Shown here: piece after piece, positions 43,276-47,746 of the stretch
Position numbering within the stretch: the first letter of the stretch is position 1
Layout: every line of letters starts with the position of its first letter
Assembly (NCBI GenBank): GCA_021647625.1
Contig: JAKIUJ010000004.1
Coordinates: forward strand, 1 to 47,746
Reading direction: 5' to 3'
Length of the DNA: 47,746 bases
Source: Desulfobacula sp.
GTDB taxonomy: Bacteria; Desulfobacterota; Desulfobacteria; Desulfobacterales; Desulfobacteraceae
Program-made: the position numbers and the translations under genes
The notes under the pieces: model-generated
Database searches by the model: none
What the model was told of the DNA's origin: nothing
What the model saw: the letters and a program-made list of their open reading frames with translations, nothing else

Positions 43276-44586
43276 TTATAAGCCAGATCCTTTAAAAAGG
43301 GCTTTCTGGGTTTTAAGATTCCATACGGAATTTTTTGCAAGCCCATTTGTTTTTTTAAAGGCCATTAGTGATCGTTGGGAACCTTTTCCAAACGCACCGT
43401 CAATTTTCATCGTATAAAAACCGAGTTCAGACAGCCTTTTTTGAATTATTTTTGCATCTTTTGCAACAGCCGGATTTAAAAAGACCATGCCGGATGAAAA
43501 TGATCCATTCGAGACACCCGGATTATCCGAAACAACAGTGGCGGTATCAAATTTTTGTTTTTTGAATGCCTTAAGATACGGATTCAAAGGCTTTTTATCC
43601 TGTGTATCATAATTTTTAACAGAGCTGAAACGGCTGATATATTTCAATTCAGTGTTTGCCGGATCAATGCCCGGATTGAACTGTACATGGAAAAACACTT
43701 CTTTATCATAGGCATCCAGTGCGAATTTCCCGCCAACAATTCCCACAGTCCATCCATCATCATTCAAATAGTAAGGATTGGATAAGGTGTTGTTCGATAC
43801 TTTTTCATCCTTTGATACCGTCATAACAAATCGGCTTTCCGGCCGGAGTCTTTCTTTACAAAACACCAGTACACAATAGCTTTTAGGTATTGAATCAGAC
43901 TTGTACTTCATCCGGCCTATAAAAGAAAGCTGGTCGTATTGCTCGCGCTGAATCCTTTCCCCCTTAGTCGGTTCCATTGTAACCGCCTTTTGCTGTGCCA
44001 GTAAAAAAAGGCTCGTATAGTCATTCTTTACTTCAGGCGATGCATTCGTCACCACCTCCCGGGGCAGAATAAATGCCTGGATCTCTGGATATGGGTTGGG
44101 CAAAATTTCATATTCAGTAGTTGTTATAAAAATATCATTTTTCGCAACAACATAATCAGCCATTACTCGGACATAAGCGGAACGACCAATGGCATCTGAA
44201 AAATACAATCCAAATTCCAACAAAGAGTAGCGAACGTGATCCAACGCTTTTTCTGTTTTAAAATAAATAATATCAATAAATTTTACATCAAACCGTTTAT
44301 AGGAAAACAGGTCCTCCATAAATTCATGTTTCCCATTCGGATCAAAATTGACATTGGGGATGTTCTTATCTCCACCCCGGATTGCATTGATCATGGCTGC
44401 CATTACATGCTCAACATCACCGGGAAGATCCTTCCGGTTAACAATAATCCTTTCAGGCAGCTCAACCACGTCTTCCTTGACCTGAGCATTTTTAAACGGA
44501 TCGATCCGTTTCATGGACTCAACACATCCCGAAGTTATTAGCAGCATATTCAGAACAAATAGGTACAAAACAAATCGTTTTATCAT
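43276..44586 (-). CDS. Lipoprotein with peptidoglycan-binding domain
   Basis: A 436-residue protein. The signal peptide ends in lipobox LITSGC, so it should be lipidated. The middle (about 50-360) is not recognised. The C-terminus (about 375-432) is a PG_binding_1 domain (IIQKRLSELGFYTMKIDGAFGKGSQRSLMAFKKTNGL). It thus links a membrane to the cell wall. It is in an operon with the upstream gene (18 nt apart). Confidence 0.8.
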   Translation of the reverse strand: MIKRFVLYLFVLNMLLITSGCVESMKRIDPFKNAQVKEDVVELPERIIVNRKDLPGDVEHVMAAMINAIRGGDKNIPNVNFDPNGKHEFMEDLFSYKRFDVKFIDIIYFKTEKALDHVRYSLLEFGLYFSDAIGRSAYVRVMADYVVAKNDIFITTTEYEILPNPYPEIQAFILPREVVTNASPEVKNDYTSLFLLAQQKAVTMEPTKGERIQREQYDQLSFIGRMKYKSDSIPKSYCVLVFCKERLRPESRFVMTVSKDEKVSNNTLSNPYYLNDDGWTVGIVGGKFALDAYDKEVFFHVQFNPGIDPANTELKYISRFSSVKNYDTQDKKPLNPYLKAFKKQKFDTATVVSDNPGVSNGSFSSGMVFLNPAVAKDAKIIQKRLSELGFYTMKIDGAFGKGSQRSLMAFKKTNGLAKNSVWNLKTQKALFKGSGL

Positions 44587-44604
44587 GTGAAATCCTCCAA
44601 AGAA

Positions 44605-45336
44605 TTACTTGTAGATATTGTGACCGCCCGGAGTGGTAAAATCCGGAGGGGGCAAATGGTTGACGGGTTGTTTATCAGAACTTTCCGTATTGTCATACAT
44701 AAAGCCGCCAACCACTCCAGTTACAGCATCTACCCCCTGTTTGCCTGTAGACATTTTTGATAAGATAGCAGAGCTTACAGATTTTTTAGCGCCATCTTTG
44801 AGAGATTCTTTTACGGATTTTCCTTCTGCAAGGCTCCCTGCAGTGGTAGCCGCCCCATCTCCTATGATAGAGATAATAACAATGGTCGGTGCAACAGCCG
44901 GGGCCGCTACTAATCCAATGACTGCGCCGGCCCCAGTGGCAGCATATCCTGTTCCCTTGGCAATAGTATGATTCCGATTGGCTTTATCCATCTCACCAAA
45001 TGCTTTCTTTTGCTCATGTCTAAAAATACGGTTCCGTTTCTTCTTATATTCTTTCCATTGTTTATCTGTCCAATGTTTGGGCTTGATTTTCGCTCCCCAG
45101 GGATCCCGCTTTTCGACAGGTGGATTTTTTACAAAATCCGGGATTCGAAATTCCGGTTCAATATTTTCATCATCCCACCTTGGCGGAGGCCCCCCCAAAC
45201 TTCTGGAACCAATGATATCTTGAGTTTCCCCGCCTTCGCCTCCCCCATAACCAAAGACAGTCGTATGTAACGGTGCTCCCAAAACGAAGACCGTGGCGAC
45301 TGTCCACAGAATCATTTTAAAAATTACCTTCCCCAT
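44605..45336 (-). CDS. Secreted protein with glycine-zipper region, unknown function
   Basis: A 243-residue protein with a signal peptide (MILWTVATVFVLGAPLHTTVFG), a proline-rich charged segment (PPPRWDDENIEPEF; HWTDKQWKEYKKKRNRIFRHEQKK) and a Gly/Ala-rich hydrophobic stretch (GTGYAATGAGAVIGLVAAPAVAPTIVIISIIGDGAATTAG) that could insert in a membrane. The organisation recalls toxin-carrier or cell-envelope proteins, but I do not recognise the family. First gene of the pair with the PG-binding lipoprotein. Confidence 0.6.
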   Translation of the reverse strand: MGKVIFKMILWTVATVFVLGAPLHTTVFGYGGGEGGETQDIIGSRSLGGPPPRWDDENIEPEFRIPDFVKNPPVEKRDPWGAKIKPKHWTDKQWKEYKKKRNRIFRHEQKKAFGEMDKANRNHTIAKGTGYAATGAGAVIGLVAAPAVAPTIVIISIIGDGAATTAGSLAEGKSVKESLKDGAKKSVSSAILSKMSTGKQGVDAVTGVVGGFMYDNTESSDKQPVNHLPPPDFTTPGGHNIYK

Positions 45337-45637
45337 GCCATTCCTCCTTATTTAAATCCGTTAACGATCAATCCCCTTGCCAATCGTCCAATACCCATAT
45401 GGATGCCTGCAACGGCAGAATATTTGATACGACAGACTAATCCTATTCAGTTAATTCAATGCCATTGTTTTTGAGAAATTTCCCAAATGCGGCATCAATA
45501 AAAATATCATATCCAGTATCGGTTTAAGCCATTGTTGCATAATTACATTATTAGTTGTCCTTTGTTGTGGTATCTCTTCATCCGGGCATTCCGGTATGAA
45601 TTTATTTTTAATATATTTAGTGGCTGACCGAAAACTC

Positions 45638-45763
45638 GTGTTTGGACGAAAAGTTGCCCATATGCAAGGCGCAAGAAATGCTGAAACCGGAGTGTACTAC
45701 TGTACATGAGGATTTCAGGATTTTGCAGCAATGAAGCAGATGGGTGGGTTTTCGTTCAAACAC
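45638..45763. repeat. MITE-like imperfect palindrome, about 126 bp
   Basis: The ends GTGTTTGGACGAAAA and TTTTCGTTCAAACAC are near-perfect inverted repeats (one mismatch). Inner segments also pair (GCCCAT with ATGGGT; ATGCTGAAA with TTTCAGGAT; TGTAC with GTACA at the centre). The whole element could fold into one long hairpin and contains no gene. It is typical of a non-autonomous palindromic repeat. Confidence 0.6.
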
Positions 45764-45885
45764 TATTTAGCAAATTTTTTTTGTACTGACAACAAGTCCC
45801 AATTGAATATCTTCAGCAATCTTTTTTTCTTCTCCTGCGTATTGCTGCACTTTTATTCGATAAGCCGGGTTAAAATCTTTGCCGC

Positions 45886-46056
45886 TCAGCAACCCCCAAT
45901 CCCTTCGAACGGCTTGTTCGGCCTTGGTTTCTCTATCAGGTACCCAGAAACATAACGGTGCAGAACACTAGACATAAGTGTTTGATACGGAATTCCATTC
46001 TCCACAGCAAGAGCTTGGATTTCCTCTAAAACTTTAGAAGAAATTCTAATATTAAC
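45886..46056 (-). pseudogene. CopG-like antitoxin, N-terminally truncated
   Basis: The frame reads VNIRISSKVLEEIQALAVENGIPYQTLMSSVLHRYVSGYLIEKPRPNKPFEGIGGC-stop, typical of ribbon-helix-helix antitoxins with the 'GIPYQTLMSSVLH' core. A TGA directly precedes it and there is no start codon, so the first strand residues are missing. No toxin gene lies beside it. Confidence 0.6.
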
Positions 46057-46124
46057 TCACTAATCAAGACATAGTTCCACCTGTGAATAGAGTTAGATAA
46101 AATGTCCCCAATCACCGAAAAATG

Positions 46125-47024
46125 TTAATTTTCTTTTAGGGAATTATTAGAGGAATCCTCTATATTAGCGCAATTGCATCCTTTAACTTTCTCATTTTTA
46201 ATCATGAGCGGCTCAAGAATTATTCTAAACAACAGCGCTGCCAAAATCGCACCACAAACCGGGCCCGCTACATATACAATGAGAAAACCATAATTATTAT
46301 CAGGAAAAGCTGCTGTACCCCAACCGGCCATAAAGGCAAACAGTCTTGGGGACAAATCTCTTGCCGGATTTAAACCTGCCTGGGTTAATGGAGCAATAAT
46401 CGAAATTATAAGAGTAACGGCGCTACCGATAAATAGCGGAGTAAGAGAGTCGTCCGGCCGTCCCACATTGCAGCCTTCGGTCAAAGAAAAAATAAAAAAG
46501 ACAAGGGCAAATGTACCAATTGATTCTGCAATAAAAGCATTCCACATTGTCACATCTGCAACTTTAACAATTCCCGGATTTGGATAAAATTCACCAAATA
46601 TCATTGCAGTAATATTTGAATCAGGATTCCCGCGTTGAATACCGTGTATCATTTCAAAATTAACTATTGAACTGTTTAGCAAAACATACAAAACCGCAGC
46701 GGCAATGAACGCACCGAAGAATTGGGCAACCAGATAAATCGGCAATTTTTTAACTGTCATTCTTTTGGCCACTACCATTGCAAAACTAACCGCAGGATTT
46801 AAGTGGGCACAAGATATATACCGGGTTGAATAAACGGCAAGAGACACACCAATGCCCCACAGCGCTGCGATTTGAAACAAACCGCTATGTGATGAAAACA
46901 ATACGGTTACAGCAGTAGCCCCACAGCCAAAGAATACTAAAATAAATGTTCCAATGGATTCTCCAACAAAACTACTATATATCTCGCTGCTGTTTTCCTT
47001 GTTGAGACCTTTATTTATATCCAT
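46125..47024 (-). CDS. MIP-family channel (aquaglyceroporin)
   Basis: A 299-residue channel with six helices and both half-helix motifs, HLNPAVSFA and GLNPARDLSPRLF. Asp after the second NPAR is typical of glycerol-conducting members, so it probably passes glycerol or other small neutral solutes as well as water. The ATG at 47024 is preferred to the TTG at 47030. The short C-terminal tail is Cys/Asn-rich. Next to a CobW-type GTPase gene, 36 nt downstream of it. Confidence 0.9.
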   Translation of the reverse strand: MDINKGLNKENSSEIYSSFVGESIGTFILVFFGCGATAVTVLFSSHSGLFQIAALWGIGVSLAVYSTRYISCAHLNPAVSFAMVVAKRMTVKKLPIYLVAQFFGAFIAAAVLYVLLNSSIVNFEMIHGIQRGNPDSNITAMIFGEFYPNPGIVKVADVTMWNAFIAESIGTFALVFFIFSLTEGCNVGRPDDSLTPLFIGSAVTLIISIIAPLTQAGLNPARDLSPRLFAFMAGWGTAAFPDNNYGFLIVYVAGPVCGAILAALLFRIILEPLMIKNEKVKGCNCANIEDSSNNSLKEN

Positions 47025-47060
47025 TACCAATACCCTTTGCCCCGGATAAAAACAAATTAT

Positions 47061-47746
47061 TCAGCTTGCCTGCATGGGATCAAAAACAGATTTTTGTGCA
47101 AGTTCAGGATACTCCAGACTAAGGGCCTCAAGTTCTTTAATCACTTCAGGAGATCCAATAAACACCACATTATTAATTAAAGGTGAGCAGTCTTTTACAG
47201 GTGTGTAAATTTCAACAGTATGCCGGGACATAACAAGGTTAAAAAGATAAGTGACCGGGCCCTGGCCAAGCACTCCTTTTGCCCGTATGAGTTTTTTGGG
47301 AAACTGCGGGATAATTATTTTAAATGATTCAATATCATTCCCTTTCCAGGAATATACTGCCGACATCAATCTGTCCGGCGGTGTGGCATTTGTATCCGGA
47401 TTTTCCATAAGTTTTTCAATGGCTGTTTCCAGTTCTTCAAAGGATACCGGATCTTCCATATCAACCGTTAGGAATGCAGGTTGTGACTGAATAAAAAACC
47501 TGTCCATGGGTATGTCGGCATATGTTGTTTCATAGAACTCAGGAGAGGTATTGTGGGTCTTTACGATATCTTTTATAGTACTGATAGTTTTCGCAGATGC
47601 AAGATCGACCTTATTAATCACAAACAAGGCAGATGATGCAATTTGCTTTTCCACAGAGACAAAGGTTTCATAAGCCTCTTCAAAACAAGCAGCATCAATG
47701 ATACAGATCTGATCCTTCATTTGAAACCGGTTCTTAAAAATAGACA
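47061..47746 (-). CDS. CobW/P47K-type GTPase, 5' end outside the window
   Basis: The frame is open through the right edge (IFKNRFQMKDQICIIDAACFEEAYETF), so the ATG at 47720 is internal. The visible part has the G4 motif FVINKVDLA and the C-terminal CobW domain region (RLMSAVYSWKGNDIESFKIIIPQFPKKLIRAKGVLGQGP). The Walker A and CxCC metal motif would be beyond the edge. Members are metallochaperones; the metal cannot be told from this part. Confidence 0.75.
   Translation of the reverse strand, partial: SIFKNRFQMKDQICIIDAACFEEAYETFVSVEKQIASSALFVINKVDLASAKTISTIKDIVKTHNTSPEFYETTYADIPMDRFFIQSQPAFLTVDMEDPVSFEELETAIEKLMENPDTNATPPDRLMSAVYSWKGNDIESFKIIIPQFPKKLIRAKGVLGQGPVTYLFNLVMSRHTVEIYTPVKDCSPLINNVVFIGSPEVIKELEALSLEYPELAQKSVFDPMQAS

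Overview
The window looks like accessory chromosome from an anaerobic, probably marine, deltaproteobacterium; I would guess the Desulfobacterales. This is an inference from gene content: double-cubane-type reductases with an ATP-driven activator, ferredoxin-type proteins, a bis-MGD enzyme, PEP-CTERM proteins with a PrsK/PrsR pair, and many IS91 and toxin-antitoxin remnants. There is no rRNA, tRNA or CRISPR array that I can see.

Layout. 0-5.7 kb is scrambled: an RHS fragment abuts a 5'-truncated tyrosine recombinase, followed by a membrane protein that looks like an AraC regulator without its DNA-binding domain, greB, a frameshifted IS91 transposase with a strong hairpin behind it, and a split Cys-rich gene. 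5.8-11.7 kb is a PEP-CTERM unit: two divergent PEP-CTERM genes, each with a GG-N10-GC (sigma-54) promoter about 90-100 nt upstream, palindromes between them, and a PrsR-like activator and PrsK-like kinase alongside. 12.1-15.9 kb is mobile: an IS91 transposase broken only by one in-frame TGA at a zinc-finger Cys, a two-gene cassette (one HEPN-like) bounded by attC-like sites, and a 3'-damaged tyrosine recombinase.

16.2-26.9 kb is the most unusual part. One tightly packed operon encodes a double-cubane-type (HgdB/BcrB-like) reductase without its own activator, a QueG/RdhA-like Fe-S protein, a complete dipeptide/nickel-type ABC importer with a Tat-type binding protein and fused double ATPase, a second QueG/RdhA-like paralogue, and a cytoplasmic molybdopterin oxidoreductase. 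It reads as an 'import and reduce' pathway for an unknown substrate.

27.0-31.4 kb (minus) is a Pst-like operon headed by a secreted rhodanese and followed by a HAD protein. 31.5-34.0 kb has a RelE-like gene and a canonical double-cubane reductase with its BadF/HgdC-type ATPase, which could also serve the 16 kb reductase. 34.2-41 kb holds a LysE exporter, an SBP_bac_3 protein with a GNAT enzyme, HipBA, YefM-YoeB, and a decayed polyamine/phosphonate-type ABC locus. 41.4-47.7 kb has a CXXCH-bearing TolB-like propeller protein, a lipoprotein with a peptidoglycan-binding domain and its secreted neighbour, a palindromic MITE-like element, an antitoxin remnant, a MIP channel and the 3' part of a CobW-type GTPase running off the right edge.
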